A stretch of 64,000 nt of DNA from Ascoidea tarda (nom. inval.) (taxonomy: Eukaryota > Ascomycota > Saccharomycetes > Ascoideales > Ascoideaceae). Below, piece after piece: positions 10,899 to 22,200 of the stretch. Below the pieces are notes generated by a model, which saw only the letters and a list, made by a program, of their open reading frames with translations, ran no database searches and was not told where the DNA came from. The stretch spans positions 1 to 64,000 of the forward strand of contig JAKTTS010000014.1 of the NCBI GenBank assembly GCA_030560485.1. Reading direction: 5' to 3'. The position numbers and the translations under genes were made by a program. Position 1 is the first letter of the stretch. Every line of letters starts with the position of its first letter.

Positions 10899-12335
10899 AT
10901 GGGCTATCTACGGTCGTTTTCCAAAGTGATCATAGCATTGGCTGTGGTAATGAACATCTACATCTACACCTACCCAAGTTTCAGTGCCAAAGAATGTTCG
11001 TGGGTGACTGAAAAGTCCTTGAAAAGAGAGATTATCAATCGAAACAGAGGATTCTTTCAGAAACAAGTCAGTGATATCCCTTATTTTGGAGACTTGTTTT
11101 ACCAGCATTATTTGAAAGATGAAGAAAACGCTGCCAACAAGTTAAAACCAGTCCAGGACATTAGATTGCTCGCATTTGGTGATCCCCAAATAAATGGCAA
11201 CTGGCCTGATACTCCTTATCAAAAGAGATTAGACAATTATGGAAACGATTATTACTTGGGCCATATTGCTAGTGTTATGCGAAAAAGATTGCAGCCCACT
11301 CATATTTCAGTTATGGGAGATTTGTTTTCTTCACAATGGATTTTAGACAGTGAGTATTTTAATCGAACAAGAAGATTTTTGACGAGATTATTTCCCCAGC
11401 CTGAAAGACACACTGAATATGTTCTTGACTTCATCAACAACAACGACCATTGCGACTGGATGGACTACTATGAAAAGACATTAAACGTTCCCTTGGACAC
11501 CCTTGAGTATGATTATGAAGACGTGTATGACTGGACCAATTCGTCTTTGACAGAAGCAGGAGAGGATGCATTGTTTATAAATATCACTGGAAACCATGAT
11601 GTTGGCTACAGTGGCGATATAACATGGCAACATATGGCTAGATACAAGAAATTATTTGGAAAAGACAACTATTGGATTGAGTATAATAAGAACACTTCCC
11701 ATGCCTGGAGATTGGTGATTTTGAATACAATGGCTTTGGAAGGACCACCTTTAGTGGACAGATTTCTTGAGGAAACTTGGGACTTTGTGAAAAGACTAGA
11801 TGAGAGAGAATTCAATGGCTCGACGGTTTTGATAACACATATTCCTTTTTATAAAAGAGAAGGTTTATGCGTTGATGGTCCATACACTGAATATTATGAT
11901 GAAACAAGCTCTGAAAGAGAGCCATATAAATTGGGCTTTCTTCGTGCTCAAAATTTCATATCAAATGAATCGACCCAGATCATTTTCAACACGATTTTCA
12001 AAAATGGAAAGCCTGGAATCATATTAACTGGTCATGATCATGAAGGGTGTGAAAACTATTTCAGCAAAGATATCGATACAGGTGTTTGGGTAGCTAACAA
12101 GGATATTACAAACCCCAGTAGATATATTAAAGAAGTCACTGTTAGATCGATGATGGGCGAATACTACGGAAACACTGGTTTGATGACTGGCTTATTTGAC
12201 ACTGAAAAGCAGCTTTGGGACTTTTACTACTCTGTTTGTCCATTCCAGATACAACACGTTTGGTGGGCTACTAAAATTGTTTCTATCATAGCAATATTTG
12301 TGAAATCTCTAACGTATATTTTTAAAGATCTTTAA
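10899..12335 (+). CDS. TED1: TED1/CDC1-family GPI-glycan phosphoesterase of the ER
   Basis: 478 aa from the first ATG (10899); the in-frame TTG just before it is not a plausible start. It is a calcineurin-like metallophosphoesterase with the metal-binding blocks in order: GDPQI, GDLFSS, GNHDVG, THIPFY and TGHDHEG. An N-terminal hydrophobic segment (about residues 7-27) and a C-terminal one (about 452-474) give the two-anchor topology of the family. In S. cerevisiae, Ted1 and Cdc1 remove ethanolamine phosphate from different mannoses of GPI anchors during ER quality control. Ted1 also acts with the p24 receptors Emp24/Erv25. Length (Ted1 473 aa, Cdc1 491 aa) and the wording around GNHDVGYSGD favour Ted1, but Cdc1 is not excluded. 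Confidence 0.8.
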   Translation: MGYLRSFSKVIIALAVVMNIYIYTYPSFSAKECSWVTEKSLKREIINRNRGFFQKQVSDIPYFGDLFYQHYLKDEENAANKLKPVQDIRLLAFGDPQINGNWPDTPYQKRLDNYGNDYYLGHIASVMRKRLQPTHISVMGDLFSSQWILDSEYFNRTRRFLTRLFPQPERHTEYVLDFINNNDHCDWMDYYEKTLNVPLDTLEYDYEDVYDWTNSSLTEAGEDALFINITGNHDVGYSGDITWQHMARYKKLFGKDNYWIEYNKNTSHAWRLVILNTMALEGPPLVDRFLEETWDFVKRLDEREFNGSTVLITHIPFYKREGLCVDGPYTEYYDETSSEREPYKLGFLRAQNFISNESTQIIFNTIFKNGKPGIILTGHDHEGCENYFSKDIDTGVWVANKDITNPSRYIKEVTVRSMMGEYYGNTGLMTGLFDTEKQLWDFYYSVCPFQIQHVWWATKIVSIIAIFVKSLTYIFKDL

Positions 12336-12474
12336 TTCTAATAGCCTATATTTTTTTTTTCCATTTCTTGAATGCATTACAATCACGTTAGTTTATAATA
12401 TTTAATAAAAAATCTACACTTCTACTAGAAAAAAAAGGTTTTACTTAGTAAAATTAATGGACAGAAAATAATCT

Positions 12475-14106
12475 TTAATTTCTATCCACTCTTAAACCTC
12501 TTGCTTTCTTTCTCTCGTTTAAACTTAGTACCCAGTCAATTCCAATTTCATCATTTTCATCATCAAATCCCATAATCATAATTATTTGTGTAATTCTAGT
12601 AAATTCATTCCGCATAATGTAATTATTAAACTTGGTTAGCTCATTTATAATAGTCGAGATTTTTTTCTCAAGACCAATCACCCCATATAAGTTAATCTTT
12701 TTATTTAATGCCCAGATTCGTTTTTCCATTAACGAACTCATCAAACTAATGATTTTTCTTAACAAGTCTTGGAATAATGTCGGTTCTAATAGCTTGGTAT
12801 ATGGTTGAATCAATGAAGACCAATTGTTTACAAAGCTAAACAATATCGTGTCTTCTTCATTCAAAGATGTGAATTGTGATATTAAAAAATTGGAATTATT
12901 GAAATATTCATTAATAAGCATCTTGGATTTGTTTTTGAAACACTGATTGAATAATATAGTTATGCAATCTTTAAGAATCTCTTTATCAATTTTACCATCA
13001 AGAAATTTTTCAAACAAATTGCTTTGAATGATATTTTCAAGTTTATCGTGATCAGAACCAAAGGGAAAATTTTGATGCAAATACGATTTTTGCAATATGA
13101 CTTCTTTTTCTTGATTTTGATTACCACCATGGGAAACTCCAATATAGTTGTTTAAAACTTTTCTCAAATAGGAGGCAAAACTTGACAAGGAGTTTAAATA
13201 CACAACATAGTTAAATAATCTTGTTTCATCATCAATATCGCTGGATAACGAATTTAAAGCAGAAGCTCCCCTGGACATTATATTTCCCATCATTGAAGAA
13301 TTTCCCAACGGAGTTGCTGATCTTCGAATAGAAGAGGCAAGATTGAATCCACTGCTATTAACATTAGAAGCACTAGAAATCGCAATATTCAAATTGTTTT
13401 CATTTTCTGGAACAATTTTCTTGTTCAAGTCAATTAAAGAACCAGATTTGGGTTGGTTGATAATTAACTTTTTCGTTATAATACCCAAAAATATGTTTGT
13501 TAGAAAACCATTTGATAAAAACATTATAAAGTTTTTCAAAATTACAGGTTGCCCTGAATCAATTGTAAGTTTTATACAATTGTTTAAAATTAGAATTGAG
13601 TCTTCAACTATGGAAGAAATTGGAAAAGCATTATCAGTTTCAGATAAAGTGCTTGAGGTATAATAATCAGATAATTTAGGTAATTCTTCAAGTTTGAAAA
13701 TCTTTTCCAAGGATTTCTTTAAATAATATTCGATTAAAACATTTGTAGCTGAGATATACAGTTCTTGGATTTTGACATTTAAAGAAGATTCAATTAGGGG
13801 TTTTGGTAAATACAATAGACTATTTGAAGATAAAAAGGAATGGTGATCGACTAAAAATTGATTTATTTCGTTCATTTCATCCTCATTGTTATTATAACAT
13901 ATCAATTCATTATTACCTATATTCGAGTTCAATAATTTTAGTTTATTTTGTTTGATTGATGACAATTGTTTTGGTTGATAGTCTTTTAACATTTTTAAAT
14001 ATTCCTTCCATTTTATAGCAAAAAAGCTGCAGTACAAAGACCATCGGTTTAATAAATTAACCATTTCAGTAAAAAGCTCGCAAATCTTGATGGCAGATAA
14101 TTCATT

Positions 14107-14150
<44 letters not shown>

Positions 14151-15285
14151 TGTCATTATCATTATTGATTAGGTTTACGTTTAAATTTGAATTACTAATA
14201 TTTTGATTAGTAATTAAAGATAACAATGGATTGGATAAATTTGAGGATAATAAAAGACTTAAAATTTTGAAGCCGTCGGCAGTTGAGTTAACAACTTTTG
14301 ATAGAATTCTACTCAATTCTTTGTTATCCCAAAAGGTATCAAAGATTAGATTCGATTGTAAGTCAATTTCGTTTTGAAAATTGGGCAAAATAGTGAATAT
14401 TGCGTAAATATCATAATTTTTGATAATGATTTTTGAATGTTGATTGATTAGATTAATTGATATTTCGCACAATCTCATTAAAGTGGCACCATATATACCA
14501 AATCTTTTATTCACTTCCTCATTAATCAAATTATTCTGAATCAAAGATCTTGAATTCGAACCAATTAAATTAGAAATGAATTTGGAGTAACACTTCAAAC
14601 CATCTTTTTTTTCATTTATCAAGGGGAAAAAGGAGAAAAATTCGGTTAATTTTAAAACGTCTTTGTTTTTTGCAGCAACTTGAAATTCATCTATAAATAA
14701 CCCCTTTAAAAATTCCCTCCAATTTTTTATTAAGATGGAGGGAGTGTCTGGGATTTCAGAAGAGGGAATCATAATATTTGAAAATTTGCTGTTATAAAGC
14801 AAAACATCAGGGAGATAATTTAAAATGGTATTCATTGAATTAACAGCTTTCAGCCAATCTTTATTGGAAATAGCTTGATCAATGATACCTATATGGTCTT
14901 TCAATGTCTGAACATTATTAACAAATTCTTTTGTCTTTTTAACTCTTATTCTTTTCAAATCAAGAAATTTTATTTTGTAAGATAAGTTTAGAGACAAGTA
15001 GTTTAGGTCGTTGACAATTTTGACCAATTGCGAAGAGGTGGTCAAGCTGGTCAAGAGATTTGTTTTGATCAAATCTAGATTCAAGTCATTATTGAAATAG
15101 GAGGTGTTCTTGAAATCAATATACTCATTGAGACTTTCAGAGAGCTGTTGGTTCTTGCTGATTAGTCGAGAATGTAGCTGCACCAATTGAGATTTAGAGA
15201 GATCTTTGTTTGCCAACTCGTAGAGAATGTTGTCCAAATCCTTTTTCAAGTCTTGCTCGGAGAGCAATGATCGATTGTAGACCAT
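12475..15285 (-). CDS. COG4: Conserved oligomeric Golgi complex subunit Cog4
   Basis: 936 aa, mostly helical. The N-terminal coiled-coil region (residues ~1-150) and the C-terminal helical bundle both resemble Cog4, including a C-terminal block near NEFTRITQIIMIMG and the tail ending around DWVLSLNERKKARGLRV. Cog4 is a lobe-A subunit of the COG tether that captures retrograde intra-Golgi vesicles and binds the SNARE Sed5 and its regulator Sly1. The protein is somewhat longer than the S. cerevisiae form (861 aa). The extra length includes an Asp run near residue 385 encoded by an uninterrupted trinucleotide repeat, and Asn-rich loops. It is transcribed divergently from RAD10. Confidence 0.88.
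14108..14150 (-). repeat. Trinucleotide repeat coding for poly-Asp in COG4
   Basis: About 14 uninterrupted TCA units (GAT on the coding strand) give a poly-Asp tract in an apparent loop of Cog4. Purity of the array suggests recent expansion and likely length polymorphism. Confidence 0.9.
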
Positions 15286-15589
15286 TTTAAGATGGAAGCA
15301 GGCATTTTGAACAACTGATCTTTCTCAGTGATGTGATGTGGTTTTAGTGAGCGTGTGAACGGGTTGTGACTAGATCGTGAGTTGTGTTGTGCAAACGGGA
15401 CAGACTCAGCAAAATTGATGAAAAAACACAGCCATGCCTTGTATAAACCTGTTGAAAAGAGGATATTTAACCGGCAGCCGGCCACAAACCAGATATTTCC
15501 TGTTTTATCAGCACAGATATAATAAACTGAGCTCAGCGAAGCCAAAGGTGAGTTTGGGGAGGTGCTATTGTTGCTGTTTTTGATGATCA
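15286..15589. promoter_or_regulatory. Divergent COG4/RAD10 promoter
   Basis: 304-bp divergent intergenic region, richer in G+C than the flanking genes. A TATA-like ATATAATAAA stretch (15518-15527) faces RAD10. A minus-strand frame across this interval has no recognisable protein content. Nothing else specific seen. Confidence 0.5.
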
Positions 15590-16534
15590 ATGTCTTTTAA
15601 TTCAAACTCTAAGCGCAGTTTTGAGTCAGGGTCTGGCAGGCAGCCAGTAGAAAACTTCAAGAGACCAAGGAGTGCTGATAGTGGTTTCAATTCTTCTTTG
15701 TTGCATTCAAAAATAAAAATCAACAAGTCGCAAAATGGCAATCCGTTGATTCAAACCATTAAATCCAAAAATGTTCCATTTGAGTTCACATCGTTGATTC
15801 AATCTGACTATTTGATCAATAGTCAGACATTTGTGTTATTTTTGTCTCTTCGGTATCACAAATTACACCCTGAATATATCTTTAACAGGTTGAAAAAATT
15901 TGGATTTGGAGTACAAAGCTCTAGCACAAATGTATCGAAAATCTTGTTGTGTGTATTGGACATTGAGAATTCTGGGAATACACATTATTGGGAAATATTG
16001 AAGAGCCTATTGAAGGTGTGCATATTCAATGATTTTACATTAATTTTAACGTGGTCATTTGAAGAAGCAGGCAATTATATTTGTGTTTTGAAAAACTTAT
16101 CGGCGGTTAGTGGTAATAATGGCGGTAGTAATAAGAAATTGGGAATAAGTATCAAGGGAGAATTAAAGGAGGATTATTATTCTCGGCTATTAGACTGTTT
16201 AACGTCGATTAAGGGGATCAATAAGAGTGATGTTTCAAGGATTGTGTCATCGAACAGTGGCATTAAGAATTTTAAAGAGTTGGTGAAAGATAATGGGGAT
16301 GAATTGGAGAATATAAATGGATGGGGTCCAAAAAAGATAACTAGGTTTAAGTATGTTGTAAATGAGCCATTTATTTTCAATTATGATTATGATTCAAGTT
16401 GGAAAGAGAAAGTTAAGAAAAAGAGCAAAAAAGAGAGCAAAAAAAAAAGTGAAACAAAAAGCCAGAAAGAGAGCGAAACAAAAAAAATAGATGGTAAAAT
16501 TCAAGAAAAGGAAGAAGGCATAAAGTCAATTTAG
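15590..16534 (+). CDS. RAD10: Structure-specific endonuclease subunit Rad10 (ERCC1)
   Basis: 314 aa. The central domain (about residues 45-195) begins with NPLIQTIKSKNVPFEF and contains YHKLHPEYI, the hallmark of the ERCC1/Rad10 inactive nuclease fold. A C-terminal tandem helix-hairpin-helix follows (about 205-260; LDCLTSIKGINKSDV, then INGWGPKKITRF). Rad10 pairs with Rad1 to cut 5' of lesions in nucleotide excision repair and to trim flaps in single-strand annealing. The N-terminus (1-45) is disordered. The tail after residue 265 is a Lys/Glu/Ser low-complexity stretch. The tail and the following TA-repeat may both be length-variable. Confidence 0.93.
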   Translation: MSFNSNSKRSFESGSGRQPVENFKRPRSADSGFNSSLLHSKIKINKSQNGNPLIQTIKSKNVPFEFTSLIQSDYLINSQTFVLFLSLRYHKLHPEYIFNRLKKFGFGVQSSSTNVSKILLCVLDIENSGNTHYWEILKSLLKVCIFNDFTLILTWSFEEAGNYICVLKNLSAVSGNNGGSNKKLGISIKGELKEDYYSRLLDCLTSIKGINKSDVSRIVSSNSGIKNFKELVKDNGDELENINGWGPKKITRFKYVVNEPFIFNYDYDSSWKEKVKKKSKKESKKKSETKSQKESETKKIDGKIQEKEEGIKSI

Positions 16535-16670
16535 TATATTATATTATATTATATTATATTATATTATATTATATTATATTATAGTATGTTATAGTATGTT
16601 ATAGTATGCTATAGTATGTTATAGTATGTTATAGTATGTTATAGTATATTATAGCATATTGTAATATAAT
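16535..16670. repeat. TATAT / ATAGTATGTT minisatellite
   Basis: Begins right after the RAD10 stop. A pentanucleotide run (TATAT) of about 45 bp grades into about eight copies of a decamer ATAGTATGTT with single-base variants. It sits in the 3' region between convergent RAD10 and RSC9. It could affect 3'-end formation and is likely polymorphic. Confidence 0.92.
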
Positions 16671-16717
16671 AGGAAATATATTTTTAGTTTGTAGATTAAG
16701 AGAAAGGAAAATGTATA

Positions 16718-18838
16718 TTATAAAGATTTTTTAATATCTAAATTAATTAATAAATCACCTAATTTATCAAATAGGAAAGCATTACTACCTATACAATCGA
16801 TCAAGTCAGATTCGATTATTTTTATAAAAGACTTCCCCTTTTCATTTTTACTTAGGGCGTTTAATATAGTGCAAGTTGAAGTTGCTATATCGGATAGTTT
16901 ATCGATTGTTAGAGTGTTGAATAGACCATTAATTTGTACGGGAGCCTGCTTTGGAGAAGAAGATTTTTCACTGTTGAGTTTAAGCAATCTCTTTTGTTGA
17001 TCAAAGGTATTGAGGGCTTCGTTGTTTGCAGTTTCAAAATCAACTGGGAATTGTCTTGGTTGGATGCCTTTGATGATGAACCTTTTTGATTTTTCTGTGG
17101 GGATGACCATTGCAGCACTGTTTGGAAAAGCGTTTGCTACATTTTTAATGAAATCGACAGCTTGTAGTAATTTTTTTGAAGTTTCTTGAAAGACTGGAAA
17201 AAATTCCTTTTCGTAAGATTTCCAAAGGGAGATTTGGGTGACTTCGCCATCAGGATTGGCTGAAAAGCAGCATTTTAACCATTGAGAGGCTCTTTCTGGT
17301 TCATTTAATTGATTAATTTTAGCACTCAAGTCTAGAGATAATTCCTGGGCGACTTCGGGGACAGATTCATTGACTCTTTGTACTAATTTTAAAGAGGTTG
17401 ATTGAAAAGGTTTTAGAGAGTTGAAGGTGTTGGTAAAGATTTTATTATTTTTAGGGTAATAGTTCAATAGCATTGGCAAGATTTTGGATAAGGTGACGAA
17501 TCTAAAATTTGATTTTAGGAGGTTGTTGATTCTTATTCCGCCAGGCAAGATGTATTGGTACAAGAAGTCTAAACATGTTAAAATCAAGTTGTGGTCGGTG
17601 TTGATTAGAAGGTATGATAAGATTTGATCTAGAATCGCAGAAGTGATGTTATCGGCGGCAAATAGTTTGGAATTGTTTGATCTAACCATTAACCGTGAAA
17701 GAGATCTTAGAACTATTATGATAAAGTAGGTGTCGTTGGTTGAGGAGAGTAAGTTTAGTAGTTTTAGGAAGAGAGGGTCGTTATGAGGAGCAGGACAGAG
17801 AAAAGAAGAGATTGATTCTATGATATCGAGGGTGTAGACGAATAGTTCGAAGATTGAGTTGAAGACATTGTTAATGGATAGATTATTTAATAGGATTTTG
17901 TTATTCAATAGATTCAAGCAACCATTGATTAGAGAGGTGTTTTTGGATAAAATTTGTGCCGATTCAATGTCTTGAGATATGTTTCTGAGGATTAGAGCTG
18001 AATTTAGAGAGTTTTCTAGAACGAATTTTAGGTCAGAATCTTCTAGCAAGAATGGAGTATTGATTTTGTTGATATTTTCAGAAAGAATGTAGTAGTTTGG
18101 AAAATAAGTATAATGGTAGATTAATTTTTCAGTCAAAAAGGACAATTTTTTTAAGTTAAGAGTGATGGTGTTTGGAATTTGGTTTGGAATTTGGTTTGGG
18201 ATTGGATTTTGATTCAAATTTGGAGGGGGGGTGGATAGTTGGATCAATTGCAATAACGCCCATCTAATTTCATTTTCTATATCAGTATTTAAAGAAAAAA
18301 CAATTCTGTTTAATTTGGTGACAGATTGGGTGCCTGAACCGGGGATGGCGTCGTAATTGAAGGGAATTTCGTTTTTGATAGACTTTGCATTGTTTAGTAA
18401 TATATATTGTTTGTAATCGTTATCGTTGCTGTTATCAATTTGGTGGAAATTGGAGAAGATGTTCTTGATTTCGTAGTAGTTATTTGACTTGAGGTTGTTT
18501 TGAGTCAAGATTTGCACTGGAGTGATTTTGCTGGAGTTGTTGGCCGCCACTCTGAAGGTGTCGCTGGAAACGAAAGAAGAGGCAGGGACGTTGTCAGGGG
18601 TGGTAGAGTTGGCCAGATTATTGGTGTTGTTTGGCTCGGAATTGAGCTCGCTGTTGAAAATGGCAGAGGTGCCCAAGGTGGAGGTGGAGGTGTGGGAGTT
18701 GATGATGAAGGAGTTTCGTTTAGAGGTGGGCAAGCTGCGGTTGGGGCGTCGTCCGGGAGCAGTGTCGGGAGTGAAGGGAATGTGCGGCTTGGGAGCGTGT
18801 CGAAGCACTCGGCCTGAGGGCGAGTTGGTGGAGGACAT
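16718..18838 (-). CDS. RSC9: RSC chromatin-remodelling complex subunit Rsc9
   Basis: 706 aa. The N-terminus (1-~165) is polar and disordered. The middle (about 170-500) is an armadillo-like helical region starting near NRIVFSLNTDIENEIRWAL. From about residue 530 there is an RFX-like winged-helix region (ASQWLKCCF, VTQISLWKSYE, KRFIIKGIQPRQFP), the combination seen in Rsc9 and the ARID2/BAF200 family. Rsc9 is part of the RSC nucleosome remodeller that clears promoters. It is longer than the S. cerevisiae protein (581 aa) because of Asn/Ser-rich spacers. Assignment rests on family pattern recalled from memory, so some doubt remains. Confidence 0.8.
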   Translation of the reverse strand: MSSTNSPSGRVLRHAPKPHIPFTPDTAPGRRPNRSLPTSKRNSFIINSHTSTSTLGTSAIFNSELNSEPNNTNNLANSTTPDNVPASSFVSSDTFRVAANNSSKITPVQILTQNNLKSNNYYEIKNIFSNFHQIDNSNDNDYKQYILLNNAKSIKNEIPFNYDAIPGSGTQSVTKLNRIVFSLNTDIENEIRWALLQLIQLSTPPPNLNQNPIPNQIPNQIPNTITLNLKKLSFLTEKLIYHYTYFPNYYILSENINKINTPFLLEDSDLKFVLENSLNSALILRNISQDIESAQILSKNTSLINGCLNLLNNKILLNNLSINNVFNSIFELFVYTLDIIESISSFLCPAPHNDPLFLKLLNLLSSTNDTYFIIIVLRSLSRLMVRSNNSKLFAADNITSAILDQILSYLLINTDHNLILTCLDFLYQYILPGGIRINNLLKSNFRFVTLSKILPMLLNYYPKNNKIFTNTFNSLKPFQSTSLKLVQRVNESVPEVAQELSLDLSAKINQLNEPERASQWLKCCFSANPDGEVTQISLWKSYEKEFFPVFQETSKKLLQAVDFIKNVANAFPNSAAMVIPTEKSKRFIIKGIQPRQFPVDFETANNEALNTFDQQKRLLKLNSEKSSSPKQAPVQINGLFNTLTIDKLSDIATSTCTILNALSKNEKGKSFIKIIESDLIDCIGSNAFLFDKLGDLLINLDIKKSL

Positions 18839-18840
18839 GG

Positions 18841-18874
18841 AGCACAGGAAGCACAGGAAGCACAGGAAGCACAG
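18841..18874. repeat. 9-bp tandem repeat in the RSC9 leader
   Basis: AGCACAGGA repeated 3.8 times without error, ending 2 bp before the RSC9 start codon, so it is probably transcribed into the RSC9 5' leader. Confidence 0.85.
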
Positions 18875-19097
18875 AAAACCTTATCCACGGCAGCATTATA
18901 AAACGCAGAGCAGCACGTGTGCCGAGTCATGTGAACAGACCAAGCTAGCACGTGATGGTCTGAGTCTGCGCGTGGGGTGCGGGCCTGCATATTCCCATGG
19001 CTGTGGCATTCCCAGCGGAGCAACGCGGCGAGGGCGCGCGAGGGACAGGGAGCGAGGCGGCGGAGTCTGGCGGAGGAGCAGATATAAACCAGGGGAG

Positions 19098-19160
19098 CTG
19101 CTTCTGCTTCCTCTGCCTCTGCTTCTTCTGCTTCTTCTGCTTCTTCTGCCTCTTCTGCCC
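19098..19160 (+). repeat. TTCTGC pyrimidine-rich repeat
   Basis: Imperfect hexamer array of CTTCTGC/CCTCTGC units between the TATA-like site and the start codon at 19207. It is read through by an in-frame upstream extension that would be Cys/Phe/Leu only, which I treat as untranslated leader. Confidence 0.8.
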
Positions 19161-19206
19161 TTTTGATTGCACTGTTTGCTTCCACTGTCTGGTATCTCGC
19201 ACCACC

Positions 19207-22200
19207 ATGTCGCCCTTTGACTCTCCTGCACACCCTGATCTGTTGCACGACTTGAGACTGTTGTTTCAATCGCTTCAGGCTCACCAGTTTGACACATCTG
19301 ATCTCTCCAGACTTCCACTGCTCTTGCTGGCTCTCACAATACCTGTGTTTTATTGCTTGCCCTTGGTCCTTGTATCTCTTGTCTCAATTATACTTAACAT
19401 TCTTCTTGCCAAAAAGATCAGCTCATTGAAATCCCAATTGAAGAAATCCCAAGCTCCCACTGAAAATCCCATCAAGAAATCAACCAAGGAGTCTGCAAAG
19501 ATCCCTATTGAAAAATCCATTGGAAACCCTATTCCCAAATCCACTGAAAAACCCACTGAAAAGGAAACTGCAACTGCTATTATTGAAAAGAAAATTATCA
19601 ATGATCCACATAATGAAGTCTTGCCTGAAAATGATTTAGAAAAGAAAGATTCAGTCAAAAACAAGTCGTCTGAAAAAGAACAACCCATTGGAATTCCAAC
19701 TAAAACTTCAATTGAAACTTCACTTATCGATTCAACTAAACCTACAACAAAAGATTCATCCAATGGTCAATCTACCAGATCACTTTCCCTAAACGGAAAG
19801 CACTCGAGTGCAAAGCCCTCCGAAGACTTGTCTGTTGAAAATTTACCAATTCAAAATATTTTAGACAAAAACTTTTTAGATAGTCATATTAAAAGATCTG
19901 CGGAATCTCAAATCCAATCGCCAATTAAAAAATTAACCAAAAATTCTTCAATTCAATCTCTCAATACTCACAAATCAGATATCAATCTCGATTCAAATTT
20001 AAAAGAATTTTCATTAATAGATATCAAACCAAAAGAAATTAAACCAAAAGAAATTAATAATGAAAATGTCAATGTCAATGAAAATTTCAATGAAATTACA
20101 AAAGAAAACCCCTTAATTTCTCTTGAAAAGTTTACTGGCATCCCAAATGATTCAACAGCTAAACCTCTTGACATTAATATCCTTAAAAATAAATCATCCA
20201 ATATCCAAAACAATAACCAAAACGAAATCATTCCTGATCCTAAGATCGAGGTCTTATTCGATCCCTTAATTCACTCAAACCTACACACACCATCTAATGC
20301 TCAAAATATTTCCAACGAACCCTTTCAATTATCTGAAGATCAAAAATCAATCAAATTATCTGAAGACAAAAAATCAATCAAACTTGATAACAACGATATC
20401 CAAAAGGATACATTACCTTTATCTAATGAGAACCTACCACTATCACCTGAATCTGTTCAACCTTTCGCTCCACTTTCACACGAAACTATTCAACCTCTCT
20501 CTCCACTCCATTCTGAAAACAATCTTGAAAAAATTGATTCTAACAATAACAATCAAACTAAATCACTACAAAAATCAGAAACAAATAATAGTTCAGACCT
20601 TACTTTAAGATCAATATCCGATAAAGATGTTAATGACATCAAAGATATCAAAGATATCAAAAATGCTCAAAAAAATAAACAAAACGACTATGACAATCAA
20701 GATACTGACAACAAATTAGATCTAGATGTATCTGACGTTAATTCATTAACTGTTCCAAGCACTCCCAATCTTGAAACACGCGAGTTATTTACAAATAAAG
20801 ACACCAATTCGATTCAAGAAAAGATTGTTTACAAATACACTGAAGATGATATTTCAGAATTAAAAAATCAAGTTGAAGAAACCAATAAACAATTATTGGA
20901 ACAAAATAAATTGGTTGATAGTCTCAATCATCTCAATGAAACTAATGGCATAACCATTCAACAATACATTAAAGACATCGCCGATTTAAAGGAGAAAAAC
21001 CAATCAATTAGCAATGAATTAAACGAAAGAAATTTGAAAATTTTCGGCTTAGAATTCAATAGAAGCGAAATGGAAAAACAAATTCTCGATCTTAAAAATG
21101 AAAGAGACATTATTGAATCATTAAACAAGAAAATCCATTCATTGAACGAGGAAGTCAAGTTTTTAAAAGTCAAGATAGAGTCTCACTATGCGAAAGAAAA
21201 TGAATTGAAAACCGAACTTGATGGGACCTTGGAAGAGAAAAACAAAATAGTTGAAAAATTAGAAGAACAAAACAAAACAATCGAACAATTAGAAGAAAAA
21301 AATAAAACAACTGAAAAATTTGAAAAAATCGAAAAAGATTATAACAAACTTAAAAACGATAACGAAATTTTGCAAAGAGATTTAGAGTTTAAAGAGAATA
21401 AGATTAACAACCTAAACTTGGATATTAAAGAAAGAGATGACAGAATTGAGCAATTAAATGAGGAGTTCGATGAAGTCAATAACAAGTATAATTCTAAAAA
21501 AGAAAATGTTGATAATTTATTAAGCTTTTTGAAGACTGAAGAAAGTCAAGTATCTAATAAAAATGATGCTAGGGAAATAATCAAAGATGAGAATTTTTCA
21601 GTTGACAATACATACAAGTTAATCAAAGAGTATGAAGACGGAGAAGTTGGAAAAATAATTGAGGAATATAAAGACGAATGGAAGATCAAATTTGAAACAT
21701 ATGAAAAGACGTATCAATCTATATTAATTGGTAATACTATTAAGAACAGTGATAGTGAAGATGGAATTACCAATGGCAATAGTAGCAATGGTATTAATAG
21801 GTTATTAGAGATTAATGAAAATAGCACTGTTGAATTGAACAGTAAACGAGAATCGTACATTTTGAATAAAACCAACCAAGATCATATGGTCAATCATCTC
21901 AAATTATTGAGCAATGATTATAAGCACTTTTATAACGAGGAAAAGAAGAAAGATGTTGAATTAAATGAAAAAATTGAAAAGGAGTTTTTAACGAGCAAAA
22001 GAGAGGATATTTCAAGATTGGAAGAATTAGTTTCGCAAGAGATCAATGAGAAAAAGGGACAATTAAAAGTGCTACAAAAAAATATTAATAATTCTATTAA
22101 TTCATATCAAAGCAAGATTTTAAAGAGCAATTTCAAGATTGCAAATGACAAAGTTGTTACTAATATTGGAGGTGGATTAAGAAGATTAAAGACGCATCGA

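Larger units (their letters stand above)
18839..19206. promoter_or_regulatory. GC-rich divergent promoter with two CACGTG sites and leader repeats
   Basis: Intergenic region between RSC9 (minus) and the coiled-coil gene (plus). It holds a 9-bp repeat AGCACAGGA x3.8 directly before the RSC9 ATG (18841-18874), CACGTG at 18914-18919 and 18949-18954, a TATA-like ATATAAA at 19082-19088 and a (TTCTGC)-type pyrimidine repeat (19098-19160). G+C is clearly higher than in the flanking coding sequence. Confidence 0.6.

Noticed and set aside
15246-15590. 114-codon minus-strand frame over the COG4/RAD10 promoter
   Set aside because: Overlaps the COG4 start and has no recognisable protein content.
18997-19206. 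70-codon N-terminal extension of the coiled-coil gene
   Set aside because: Would be encoded by the TTCTGC repeat as a Cys/Phe run; the ATG at 19207 has better context and TATA spacing.
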